Below are positions 7,086-14,259 of a stretch of 15,306 nucleotides of DNA, piece after piece. The stretch spans positions 1-15,306 of the forward strand of contig CAKKRO010000063.1 of the NCBI GenBank assembly GCA_919902625.1, given 5' to 3'. This stretch comes from Nitrosomonadaceae bacterium (GTDB lineage: Bacteria; Pseudomonadota; Gammaproteobacteria; Burkholderiales; Nitrosomonadaceae). Every line of letters starts with the position of its first letter. Position 1 is the stretch's first letter. The position numbers and the translations under genes are program-made. The notes beneath the pieces were generated by a model. The model did not search any database and was not told where the DNA came from. It worked only from the letters and a program-made list of their open reading frames with translations.

Positions 7086-7128
7086 CATCATTCTATTGCC
7101 TGGAAACAGAAACATACTGAATTATCTG

Positions 7129-7455
7129 CTATTGCTCAAAATCCTGATCTTTCAATGCACCATGATTCCGGCGCTCAAGATTCTTTTCTTTGTGTCTGAG
7201 TATCTGCCGGTCCAACTTGTCTATAAGACTATCAATTGAAGCATACATATCTTCACTGTCGGTTTCGACAAAAATATCTTTACCACGCACATGAACATTT
7301 GCCTCGGCCTTTTGTTTAAGTTTCTCTACCGATAGAATGACACTGACATCAATGACATGATCAAAATGCCGTGTAATTTTACTGATTTTTGAAATAACAT
7401 ATTCGCGCATGGCATCAGTAATTTCCACATGGTTGCCGGTAAGTTTAAGGTTCAT
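7129..7455 (-). CDS. hpf: Ribosome hibernation promoting factor (short HPF)
   Basis: This 108-residue protein of the HPF/YfiA family binds the 30S decoding region and silences or dimerises ribosomes in stationary phase. The start MNLKLTGNHVEITDAMREYV and the segment HVRGKDIFVETDSEDMYASIDSLIDKLDRQI match the family; the single beta-alpha domain without a long C-terminal extension marks the short form. A basic, charged tail (HKEKNLERRNHG) follows. The start ATG has a strong AAGGAAGGA ribosome binding site, one of the best in the window. It lies 19 bp downstream of rpoN, its usual neighbour, formerly annotated as the sigma-54 modulation protein. Confidence 0.95.
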   Translation of the reverse strand: MNLKLTGNHVEITDAMREYVISKISKITRHFDHVIDVSVILSVEKLKQKAEANVHVRGKDIFVETDSEDMYASIDSLIDKLDRQILRHKEKNLERRNHGALKDQDFEQ

Positions 7456-7474
7456 TATCCTTCCTTTATTCTAA

Positions 7475-8917
7475 TTAAAATGATTTACGAAGATTTGCTG
7501 CAGGAATCTGTAACGTTTCCCGGTACTTCGCAATGGTTCGACGAGCAATAACAACACCTTGCTGTTCAAGCATATTTGAGATCTTGTTATCACTGAGTGG
7601 TTTCTTTGGATTTTCTTCCTGTATCAATTGCTTGATCAATGCACGGATAGCTGTAGCCGAACAAGCCCCGCCTGAATCCGTAGATACATAACTGCCAAAA
7701 AAATATTTAAGTTCAAAAATACCTCGCGGGGTATACATAAACTTTTGTGTCGTTACCCGTGATACGGTAGATTCATGTAAATTCAATGTTTCCGCAATCT
7801 CCCGTAATACAAGCGGCCGCATCGCAATCTCTCCATGTTCAAAAAATTGCTGCTGACGCTCAACAATAGCTCCAGCCACTTTCAGAATGGTACTTGAACG
7901 TTGCTGGATATTTTTAATCAACCACTTAGCTTCATTCAGCTGGCTTGCTAATCCACGTGTAGTGCTATGATGCTCCCGTTTCAATATGTTAGCATAGAGA
8001 TGATTAATACTGAGATGCGGGATTGCATCCTTATTAAGATTCGCGACCCAAACTCCATTATTTTTTATAACGGTAATATCAGGCACAATATAACGTTCGC
8101 TTTGAGAACTGAATTCAACGCCTGGCTTAGGATTCAGATTAGTAATCAGTTTCTGGATAGCGCGTAAGCTTTGATCGTCACAGGCCAACAGCTTCTTAAT
8201 TTGACCAAAATCATGTGACGCCAGAATCTCCAAATATTCCTGTACAACTCTTATTGCCTGATCACGATAGGCAGTACCAGCCGGTAATGCCTGTAGTTGC
8301 AACACCAGACATTCCTGCAAGTTACGCGCACCTACACCGGGTGGATCAAGATGCTGCAAATATTCCAATGCACCCTGCAGATCATTAAGACTGATACCCA
8401 ACTCTGCAGGTAACATTTCCATTAGCTCATCCAGACTCTGGAGTAAGTAACCATCATCATCCAAACTGTCAATTAATAAGCCAGTAATCCTCCTCTCACG
8501 CTCAGAAATTTGACTCAAGCAGGTTTGCAAATTTAAATGTTCGCGCAGGCTTAATGGTCTGGCAGGAATTTGTAGCGTCTCACGATCATCATCTTCATAG
8601 GTACGATCAGAAAAAAGACTTTCCTGAGGCCATTCAAAATCATGCTCATGATTCTCTTCAGGGGTTGTTTCAGCTTCAGATGGCGCCATTTCTGGTGGCA
8701 TACTCTTAACTTCTGGAGAATCTGAACTCATGAATGAATACTCTGTCACCGGCGTATCCCAATCTTCACGCAATTCCAGCAATGGATTCTCCTGCACAAT
8801 ACGTTCGATCTCTTGATTTAATTCAAGCGTTGATAATTGCAGTAATCGAATAGATTGCTGCAGCTGGGGGGTCAGTCTAAGTTGCTGTGATAACTTTAGT
8901 TGGAGTGTTGGTTTCAT
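7475..8917 (-). CDS. rpoN: RNA polymerase sigma-54 factor
   Basis: RpoN directs RNA polymerase to -24/-12 promoters, opened only by AAA+ activators. The 480-residue product has region I at the N-terminus (MKPTLQLKLSQQLRLTPQLQQSIRLLQLS, glutamine- and leucine-rich), an acidic region II (about 50-118), the core-binding region, a helix-turn-helix region (about 370-395, LREIAETLNLHESTVSRVT) and the RpoN box ARRTIAKYRE (458-467), where Ile replaces the usual Val. I start at the ATG 8915-8917 because the family begins MKPxLQLK; a TTG nine codons upstream adds residues not expected in the family and has no ribosome binding site. Neither start has a clear Shine-Dalgarno sequence. It lies between lptB (53 bp upstream) and hpf (19 bp downstream), the classic order. 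Confidence 0.97.
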   Translation of the reverse strand: MKPTLQLKLSQQLRLTPQLQQSIRLLQLSTLELNQEIERIVQENPLLELREDWDTPVTEYSFMSSDSPEVKSMPPEMAPSEAETTPEENHEHDFEWPQESLFSDRTYEDDDRETLQIPARPLSLREHLNLQTCLSQISERERRITGLLIDSLDDDGYLLQSLDELMEMLPAELGISLNDLQGALEYLQHLDPPGVGARNLQECLVLQLQALPAGTAYRDQAIRVVQEYLEILASHDFGQIKKLLACDDQSLRAIQKLITNLNPKPGVEFSSQSERYIVPDITVIKNNGVWVANLNKDAIPHLSINHLYANILKREHHSTTRGLASQLNEAKWLIKNIQQRSSTILKVAGAIVERQQQFFEHGEIAMRPLVLREIAETLNLHESTVSRVTTQKFMYTPRGIFELKYFFGSYVSTDSGGACSATAIRALIKQLIQEENPKKPLSDNKISNMLEQQGVVIARRTIAKYRETLQIPAANLRKSF

Positions 8918-8970
8918 GATTTTGGAAAAACAACAATTGCTCAATGATTCAACTAAATTAATTCATTAAC

Positions 8971-9693
8971 TTACAATCGGAAGTGTTCTCCCAAATAAAC
9001 TTCCCTAACCTGCTCATTATGAATGATTTCTTCTGGTTCGCCTTTAGCCAGCACATGTCCTTCACTAATGATATAAGCCCGATCACAAATTCCCAGTGTC
9101 TCTCGAACATTATGATCCGTAATCAATACACCGATTTTTCGTTCTCTCAGAAAAGAAATAACCCTCTGTATATCCACAACAGCAATCGGATCAACCCCTG
9201 CAAAAGGCTCATCCAATAGAATAAAACGCGGTTGTGATGCCAATGCACGAGCAATCTCTACACGACGACGTTCACCTCCAGACAAACTGATTGCCGGATT
9301 ATTACGCAAATGACTGATATGCAAATCATGTAATAAGTCATCGAGATACCGTTGCTTTGTATCTTCATCCCAATTCTGCAATTCCAATACAGCCAGAATA
9401 TTCTCCTCGACTGTCAAGCGCCGGAAGATAGATGCCTCTTGAGGCAAATAGCTTAGCCCAAGCTTTGCCCGATGATGAATGGGTAACTGACTTAAATCGC
9501 GATCATCCAGATATATCTCTCCCCCATCCAAGGGCACCAAACCAACCATCATATAGAAGCAGGTTGTTTTTCCAGCACCATTCGGACCCAATAAGCCAAT
9601 CACCTCACCGCTACAGAGTGAAAAAGAAACATCTTGCACGACTGTGCGTGATTTGTAGCGTTTCTTTAAATTATTGGCTCTCAACTCACTCAT
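8971..9693 (-). CDS. lptB: LPS export ABC transporter ATP-binding protein LptB
   Basis: This 240-residue cytosolic ATPase powers the LptB2FG extractor, which passes LPS to LptC and LptA. Its ABC motifs are complete: Walker A GPNGAGKT (36-43), Q-loop YLPQEASIFR (82-91), signature LSGGERRR (137-144), Walker B FILLDEP (157-163), D-loop FAGVDP and switch His194 in ITDHNVRE. Length equals that of E. coli LptB (241). PQEASIFRRLTVEEN and HNVRETL are LptB-type rather than generic. It lies 40 bp after lptA and 53 bp before rpoN. The membrane partners LptF and LptG are not in the window, as is usual. Confidence 0.97.
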   Translation of the reverse strand: MSELRANNLKKRYKSRTVVQDVSFSLCSGEVIGLLGPNGAGKTTCFYMMVGLVPLDGGEIYLDDRDLSQLPIHHRAKLGLSYLPQEASIFRRLTVEENILAVLELQNWDEDTKQRYLDDLLHDLHISHLRNNPAISLSGGERRRVEIARALASQPRFILLDEPFAGVDPIAVVDIQRVISFLRERKIGVLITDHNVRETLGICDRAYIISEGHVLAKGEPEEIIHNEQVREVYLGEHFRL

Positions 9694-9733
9694 TCTTTGG
9701 GGCTTATACTTATTTTTAATTTAGTGGCTTGTA

Positions 9734-10264
9734 TTATTCAGACTTACTCTTGGGTTGAATGGTGATCCGAACCCGTTTATCAGGACCTGCTTCATCTCCG
9801 CGTTCCTTACTACCAATCACCTGAAAAAATTCACTATTCATATCATAGGAAATATAGTCACCCTGCACTTCATCGGAACCACGCTTCAACCTTGCCTGCC
9901 GGAATAATTCAATTTTGTCCGTTTTACTGTCATATTCAACGCGCTGACTCCATCCTTCAACATATTCATCCAGACCATCGCGCTTCTGACGAAAACTAAC
10001 CAGGTCTCCAACGGCCGTCGCTTGCCGGAATCCATTAAGATCCTCTTTCATAATGACTTTATCAGCGCTAATTCGCATGGTTCCCTGAGTCAGGATAACA
10101 TTCCCGGTAAATATACTGACCCGGCTGGATTCCTTACGATTAACATCCTCGACTGTAGCGCGATCGGCCTCCAGATAAACAGGTTTATCCCGATCAGCTC
10201 GCTCAGCCGCAACAGGTTGAGCAAGAAATAAGCCGAACAAGCACACAATAGAAATTAATTTCAT
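9734..10264 (-). CDS. lptA: Periplasmic LPS transport protein LptA
   Basis: This 176-residue protein has a 20-residue signal peptide (MKLISIVCLFGLFLAQPVAA, cleavage predicted after VAA). The mature part is an OstA-type beta-jellyroll that forms the periplasmic bridge for LPS. Typical strands include KPVYLEADRATVED, SRVSIFTGNVILTQGTMRISADKV and VQGDYISYDMNSEFFQV. Length is close to that of E. coli LptA (185). A GAGAAA ribosome binding site precedes the ATG at 10262-10264. It starts 11 bp after lptC, so cotranscription is very likely. Identification rests on the GNVxxxQG-type motif plus gene position between lptC and lptB. Confidence 0.94.
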   Translation of the reverse strand: MKLISIVCLFGLFLAQPVAAERADRDKPVYLEADRATVEDVNRKESSRVSIFTGNVILTQGTMRISADKVIMKEDLNGFRQATAVGDLVSFRQKRDGLDEYVEGWSQRVEYDSKTDKIELFRQARLKRGSDEVQGDYISYDMNSEFFQVIGSKERGDEAGPDKRVRITIQPKSKSE

Positions 10265-10275
10265 AATTTTCTCAA

Positions 10276-10842
10276 TTACTTATTGTTAACCGCTCTCACT
10301 TTTGACAAGAGCTGTATCATCCCGTCATGGTTATTCAATTCCAAACCGATTGCGTTGATGGTCGTATTAAATCTTGAAATAGTCACCGACTGATCAGTCT
10401 TAACCAGATCATCATCCGGAATAAGATGCAAAAAGTTAGTTACTAAAGTGATCTTGCCCTTCTCATCATCCGCTCCCCTTACCGCAGTTACATTTCCGGT
10501 CAAGTAGATATGTTTACCCTTGCTCTTGACTTCAGCACGATCTGCGTACATGCGAATTAAAGGTTTATTGGGTTCGGTATTGATAAAACTTACTTGCTCC
10601 ATCTGAGTGACTTCTTCATTGAGATAGTGGAATAACTTTTTAGCCGAAAATTTTCGTTGAGCTGCCCGCTCATGCTCCATGCGAATCCCGGATAGATCTT
10701 CTACGATATAATCAGGATTAAGGTATAAATCATCACCCTTGGCAGGTTCAAGCGGCCGGGTTACTTGATCCAACCAGAACGTCAACAAAACCAAAGAAGC
10801 AAAAAGAATCAAAGGAAAACCGATATGCGGGCGACTGATCAT
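10276..10842 (-). CDS. lptC: LPS export system protein LptC
   Basis: This 188-residue protein has a single N-terminal membrane anchor (about residues 8-24, IGFPLILFASLVLLTFW) followed by a periplasmic domain of LptA-like fold. It accepts LPS from LptB2FG and passes it to LptA. Recognisable strands are DYIVEDLSGIRMEHERAAQRKFSAKKLFHY, PLIRMYADRAEVKSKGKHIYLTGNVTAVRG and the final INAIGLELNNHDGMIQLLSKVRA. Length matches E. coli LptC (191). It is the first gene of the minus-strand lptC-lptA-lptB run, 74-80 bases from a strong extended -10 element. The kdsC/kdsD genes that often precede lptC are absent; nadA lies divergently upstream instead. LptC sequences are weakly conserved, so position contributes to the call. 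Confidence 0.93.
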   Translation of the reverse strand: MISRPHIGFPLILFASLVLLTFWLDQVTRPLEPAKGDDLYLNPDYIVEDLSGIRMEHERAAQRKFSAKKLFHYLNEEVTQMEQVSFINTEPNKPLIRMYADRAEVKSKGKHIYLTGNVTAVRGADDEKGKITLVTNFLHLIPDDDLVKTDQSVTISRFNTTINAIGLELNNHDGMIQLLSKVRAVNNK

Positions 10843-10901
10843 TTAACAAAATTGCCTATCTTTTTCAATTCCAGAATATCTAATCTCAATCCAGCCCCAT
10901 T

Positions 10902-10942
10902 GATTTGAGTATGCACCGCAGAATTATACCAGAACTCAAATC
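10902..10942. repeat. Inverted repeat straddling the lptC promoter
   Basis: Perfect 9-bp arms, GATTTGAGT (10902-10910) and ACTCAAATC (10934-10942), are separated by 23 bp. The centre (10922) falls next to the extended -10 element of the lptC promoter (10923-10931). The placement would suit an operator for a dimeric regulator, but no regulator is identified, and the arm sequence is not one I can attribute. Confidence 0.45.
10923..10931 (-). promoter_or_regulatory. Extended -10 promoter for lptC-lptA-lptB
   Basis: On the minus strand the sequence TGGTATAAT matches the extended -10 consensus (TGnTATAAT) exactly. The best-spaced -35 hexamer (TTAAAT) is poor, which is common for extended -10 promoters. 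The predicted transcription start is near 10916, giving a 5' leader of about 70-75 bases before the lptC ATG. It would drive lptCAB and possibly rpoN and the genes beyond. Confidence 0.65.
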
Positions 10943-11015
10943 TCCATTTAATGAATAGATTATTGTGTTATTTTTGCCAAGCCTTTAAATTTCAAACTTG
11001 AACCTATATATTTCA

Positions 11016-11021
11016 TATAAT
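11016..11021 (+). promoter_or_regulatory. Probable -10 element for nadA
   Basis: A perfect TATAAT lies 43 bp upstream of the nadA start, placing the transcription start near 11028 and leaving a short leader. No good -35 hexamer is found at 16-18 bp spacing; TTGAAC at 10998-11003 is too close (12 bp). The surrounding AT-rich sequence may yield TATAAT by chance, so confidence is moderate. Confidence 0.45.
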
Positions 11022-11064
11022 AATGTGCATCATTTGATAACCCATTGAGAAAAATAAAATAGTA

Positions 11065-12162
11065 ATGCCTATAGAAACTATTAAATTTGAGCAGTATGGC
11101 TCCTTGCAAGATGAAGTTTGCGCCCAGCGCATTATCTCTGCCAAGAATACTCTGGGAAAACGCGCTGTCATTCTGGCCCATCATTATCAACGCGCAGATG
11201 TATACCGGCATGCAGATCTAACCGGTGATTCCTTAAAGCTTTCCTACCTTGCAGCTCAGACTGAAGCCGACTACTTGATTTTTTGTGGCGTACATTTTAT
11301 GGCTGAAGTTGCAGATATTCTCTCCAGCGCGGAACAAACAGCTATTTTACCGGACATGGCGGCGGGTTGTTCAATGGCGGATATGGCCAATCTTTCCAAT
11401 GTGGAGCGTGCCTGGCGTGAACTTAAGGAAATACTGGATCCTGATGAAGTGATTACTCCCGTTACTTATATTAATTCTGCCGCCGACCTAAAAGCTTTTT
11501 GCGGCGAACACGAAGGTATTGTCTGCACTTCCAGCAATGCCGGCAAGGTTTTGCAATGGTCATTTAAGCAGCGGGAAAAAGTTTTGTTCTTCCCTGATCA
11601 GCATCTCGGCCGCTGGAGTGGGCATCAACTGGGTATTCCACTCGAAGAAATGCCGGTATGGGACTTTGATGAACCAATGGGGGGGCTTACCCCGGAACAA
11701 ATCAAGAAAGCCAGAATTTTATTATGGAAAGGCCATTGCTCCGTCCATCAAATGTTTCAACCACAGCATATTTTACGTTTTCGTAATCAATATCCCGATG
11801 GCATCGTTATTTCTCACCCTGAATGTAGTTATGAAGTTTGCAAAGCATCTGATTATGTGGGCTCAACCGAGTACATTATCAAAACAATTGCAGCAGCAGA
11901 AAGTGGCACGCGCTGGCTGGTAGGTACTGAACTCAATCTAGTCAGCCGGATTACTGAAGAATTCAAACCACAAGGAAAAATTGTGCAATTCATGTCGCCA
12001 ATGGTGTGCATGTGCTCAACCATGGCCCGGATTGATCCGCAGCATCTGGCCTGGGCATTGGAAAATCTGGTGAGCGGGAACGTAGTGAATCAGATTAAGA
12101 TTCCTCAAAATGAAGCTAAGCTTGCAAAACTGGCACTGGACAGAATGTTAAAGATTTCGTAA
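11065..12162 (+). CDS. nadA: Quinolinate synthase NadA
   Basis: NadA condenses iminoaspartate (from L-aspartate) with dihydroxyacetone phosphate to give quinolinate in de novo NAD synthesis, using an oxygen-sensitive [4Fe-4S] cluster. The 365-residue protein shows VILAHHYQ (35-42), GDSLKLS (54-60), FCGVHFMAEVADIL (73-86), AGCSMAD with Cys102, TSSNA (155-159), HPECSYEVC with Cys254, and the C-terminal MVCMCSTM with Cys315/Cys317. Cys102, Cys254 and most likely Cys317 are the cluster ligands by position. Length fits the proteobacterial form. The ATG has a weak GAG ribosome binding site, and a TATAAT lies just upstream. It is divergent from lptC and is followed by a possible terminator; nadB and nadC are not in the window. 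Confidence 0.97.
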   Translation: MPIETIKFEQYGSLQDEVCAQRIISAKNTLGKRAVILAHHYQRADVYRHADLTGDSLKLSYLAAQTEADYLIFCGVHFMAEVADILSSAEQTAILPDMAAGCSMADMANLSNVERAWRELKEILDPDEVITPVTYINSAADLKAFCGEHEGIVCTSSNAGKVLQWSFKQREKVLFFPDQHLGRWSGHQLGIPLEEMPVWDFDEPMGGLTPEQIKKARILLWKGHCSVHQMFQPQHILRFRNQYPDGIVISHPECSYEVCKASDYVGSTEYIIKTIAAAESGTRWLVGTELNLVSRITEEFKPQGKIVQFMSPMVCMCSTMARIDPQHLAWALENLVSGNVVNQIKIPQNEAKLAKLALDRMLKIS

Positions 12163-12172
12163 TTACTTATTG

Positions 12173-12215
12173 CGGCAAAGATAATTTAACTGATCATAGG
12201 TAGTTGCCGTTTTTA
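12173..12215 (+). terminator. Possible intrinsic terminator after nadA
   Basis: CGGCAA (12173-12178) pairs with TTGCCG (12204-12209), and the right arm is followed directly by a run of five T. The loop is long (25 bases) with only weak internal pairing (AACT/AGTT), so the hairpin is not ideal. Its location 11 bp after the nadA stop and before a gene of unrelated function favours termination. Confidence 0.4.
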
Positions 12216-12268
12216 TAACCCACTCTGACAAAATAATCATTCAATCTCCTCAGGACACCGTTTATCCC

Positions 12269-13021
12269 GTGCCTAAGAACTTACATATCGCCACTTACAA
12301 TATCCATAAAGGTTTCTCAAGCTTCAATCAGCGCTTGATCGTACATGAATTACGCGATCATTTGCGAGCACTCAATATTGATATCGTTTTCTTACAGGAG
12401 GTTATCGGCCACCATACGGAGCATGCCACGCGTTACAAAAACTGGCCGAGTCTCTCACAATACGAGTTTCTGGCTGACTCAGTATGGAGCGACTTCGCTT
12501 ATGGAAAAAATGCGATCTATGATGCAGGACATCATGGCAATGCGGTTTTGAGCCGCTATCCCATCGTAGCGTGGGAGAATGAAGATATCTCAGCACATCG
12601 TTTTGAGAAACGCGGCATGCTTCATTGCGAGATTTGCATACCGGGTTGGCAGGAAAATCTCCATTGTATCTGCGTTCATCTGGGATTATTCAAACGTGGG
12701 CAACGTTTGCAATTGAAAGCGCTCAGCAGGCACATTGAACAAATGGTTCCACATCAGGCACCCTTAGTTATCGCAGGAGATTTTAATGATTGGCGCGAAA
12801 TAGCGAGCCATATTTTAGCTGAACAATTGGATCTGACAGAGGTATTCGAGTTAACAAAAGGCAGAGCGGCTCGCAGCTACCCTTCCTCATTGCCGCTATT
12901 ACGTCTGGATCGAATCTATGTCCGTGGCTTTCAAGTCAGCAATGTACATATTCATCATGGAAATCCATGGTCAAAGATTTCTGATCATGCGGCATTATCA
13001 ACCAATGTCATCCGTATATGA
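12269..13021 (+). CDS. Endonuclease/exonuclease/phosphatase (EEP) family protein, YbhP-like
   Basis: This 250-residue protein has the EEP fold. Metal and catalytic residues appear in the standard order: Asn11 (ATYNIHKG), Glu44 (IVFLQEV), His137 (VHLGL), Asp171/Asn173 (IAGDFNDW), Asp214 (LDRIY) and Asp239/His240 (SDH). The family includes DNases, phosphatases and sphingomyelinase-like lipases, so the substrate is not set by sequence. The context is informative: it overlaps the following cardiolipin synthase gene by 4 bp (ATGA), the same arrangement as ybhP with ybhO/clsB in E. coli, which favours a role in phospholipid metabolism. The start is GTG (12269-12271), giving MPKNLHIATYNIHKG; an AGGA lies 13 bases upstream. 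No signal peptide is visible. Confidence 0.9.
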   Translation: MPKNLHIATYNIHKGFSSFNQRLIVHELRDHLRALNIDIVFLQEVIGHHTEHATRYKNWPSLSQYEFLADSVWSDFAYGKNAIYDAGHHGNAVLSRYPIVAWENEDISAHRFEKRGMLHCEICIPGWQENLHCICVHLGLFKRGQRLQLKALSRHIEQMVPHQAPLVIAGDFNDWREIASHILAEQLDLTEVFELTKGRAARSYPSSLPLLRLDRIYVRGFQVSNVHIHHGNPWSKISDHAALSTNVIRI

Positions 13022-14190
13022 GAAATTTACATTTTGCTGATAGTAACCAACTGACCCTACTGCACAATGGGCAAGAATATTTTCCAGAATTAGAAACCAC
13101 GATAGAAACCGCGGAATTCGAAATATATATTGAAACTTATATCTTTGAATATGACGCCATTGGCATCAAAATCTCAGCCGCATTAAAGCGAGCGGCACAA
13201 CGCGGCGTATCTGTCCATTTACTGCTGGATGGGTTTGGTTCCCAGAATCTCTCACGCGAGGATATGCAAAGCATGCTTGATGCCGGTGTACAGGTTCTGA
13301 TATTCAGGCCCGAGTTTATTTTTTCAATGCCACGCCGTTATCGCTTGCGCCGGATGCACCGGAAATTAGTAATTATTGATGCACAAATAGCCTTTATCGG
13401 TGGAATTAACATTATTGACGATCAGCACAATCCGGAGAACCTGACGCCCCGTTTTGACTATGCTGTTCTTGTTAGAGGCCCATTACTTGCTCAAATACAT
13501 ACCGCTGCAAGACATTTATGGATGCTGGTGGCCTGGGTACATTTAAAAAAACGCTGGATCAATCCTATCGTTATAAAACCAACAGATAAACCTTGCGGGC
13601 ATCAAAAAGCTGCATTCGTCATACGCGACAATTTACGTCATCGCCATGATATTGAACAAGCTTATCTGGCAGCCATTAACCGGGCTCACACTGAAATTAT
13701 TATTGCCAATGCTTATTTTCTGCCTGGAAGAAAATTCAGCAACGCTCTGAAGAATGCTGCACAACGTGGTGTCAACGTCGAACTTTTATTACAAGGTAAA
13801 ATCGAATACCGGTTACAGTATCACGCGACACAAGCACTGTATGAGAATTTATTGAAATCCGGCATAAAAATTTATGAATATGATAGAAGTTATCTGCATG
13901 CCAAAGTAGCGGTTATTGATCAGCATTGGGCGACGGTAGGTTCTTCCAATATTGATCCTTTTAGTTTGCTACTGGCACGTGAAGCCAATATCATTATTGA
14001 AGATCATCACTTTGCAAACGAGTTAAGAACAAGTTTAAAAACAGCCATCACAGAAGAATCCATACCTGTCACTCAAACCAGCAAAAACTTTTTCTCATGG
14101 CGAAATTATGTTGTTAATTGGTTAAGTTTCCATATTGTACGCATGATGCAAGGTGTTCTTGGTTATGACTGGCACGATAGTAAACCATGA
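13018..14190 (+). CDS. clsB: Cardiolipin synthase B-type phospholipase D family protein
   Basis: This 390-residue protein has two PLD domains carrying complete HKD motifs: HRKLVIID (His114, Lys116, Asp121) followed by FIGGINI, and HAKVAVID (His294, Lys296, Asp301) followed by GSSNIDPFS. It lacks the N-terminal transmembrane helices of ClsA, and its length is near that of E. coli ClsB (413). ClsB makes cardiolipin and can use phosphatidylethanolamine or phosphatidylglycerol as donor. The segments EIYIETYIFEYD (35-46) and the RRYRLRRMHRK stretch before the first HKD are typical of this branch. The ATG overlaps the TGA of the upstream EEP gene (ATGA, 13018-13021), implying translational coupling. 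The C-terminal 40 residues contain an amphipathic or membrane-contacting stretch (YVVNWLSFHIVRMMQGVLG). A different PLD-family transferase remains possible but less likely. Confidence 0.9.
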   Translation: MRNLHFADSNQLTLLHNGQEYFPELETTIETAEFEIYIETYIFEYDAIGIKISAALKRAAQRGVSVHLLLDGFGSQNLSREDMQSMLDAGVQVLIFRPEFIFSMPRRYRLRRMHRKLVIIDAQIAFIGGINIIDDQHNPENLTPRFDYAVLVRGPLLAQIHTAARHLWMLVAWVHLKKRWINPIVIKPTDKPCGHQKAAFVIRDNLRHRHDIEQAYLAAINRAHTEIIIANAYFLPGRKFSNALKNAAQRGVNVELLLQGKIEYRLQYHATQALYENLLKSGIKIYEYDRSYLHAKVAVIDQHWATVGSSNIDPFSLLLAREANIIIEDHHFANELRTSLKTAITEESIPVTQTSKNFFSWRNYVVNWLSFHIVRMMQGVLGYDWHDSKP

Positions 14191-14259
14191 GTTCTATTAA
14201 AAATTTAAAGAAATACTTGATCATCACTTTCATTTGAGTCAAAACATATCACTGTACAA

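Noticed and set aside
8918..8944. Nine-codon upstream extension of rpoN from a TTG codon
   Set aside because: RpoN proteins begin MKPxLQLK; the extension has a rare start codon and no ribosome binding site.
10960..11211. Minus-strand open frame of 83 codons over the start of nadA
   Set aside because: It overlaps the conserved N-terminal coding region of nadA and has no recognisable features.
14217..14250. Promoter search upstream of the Sua5-type gene (TTGATC at 14217)
   Set aside because: No -10-like hexamer lies at 16-18 bp spacing; the nearest candidate, CATATC, is 22 bp away.
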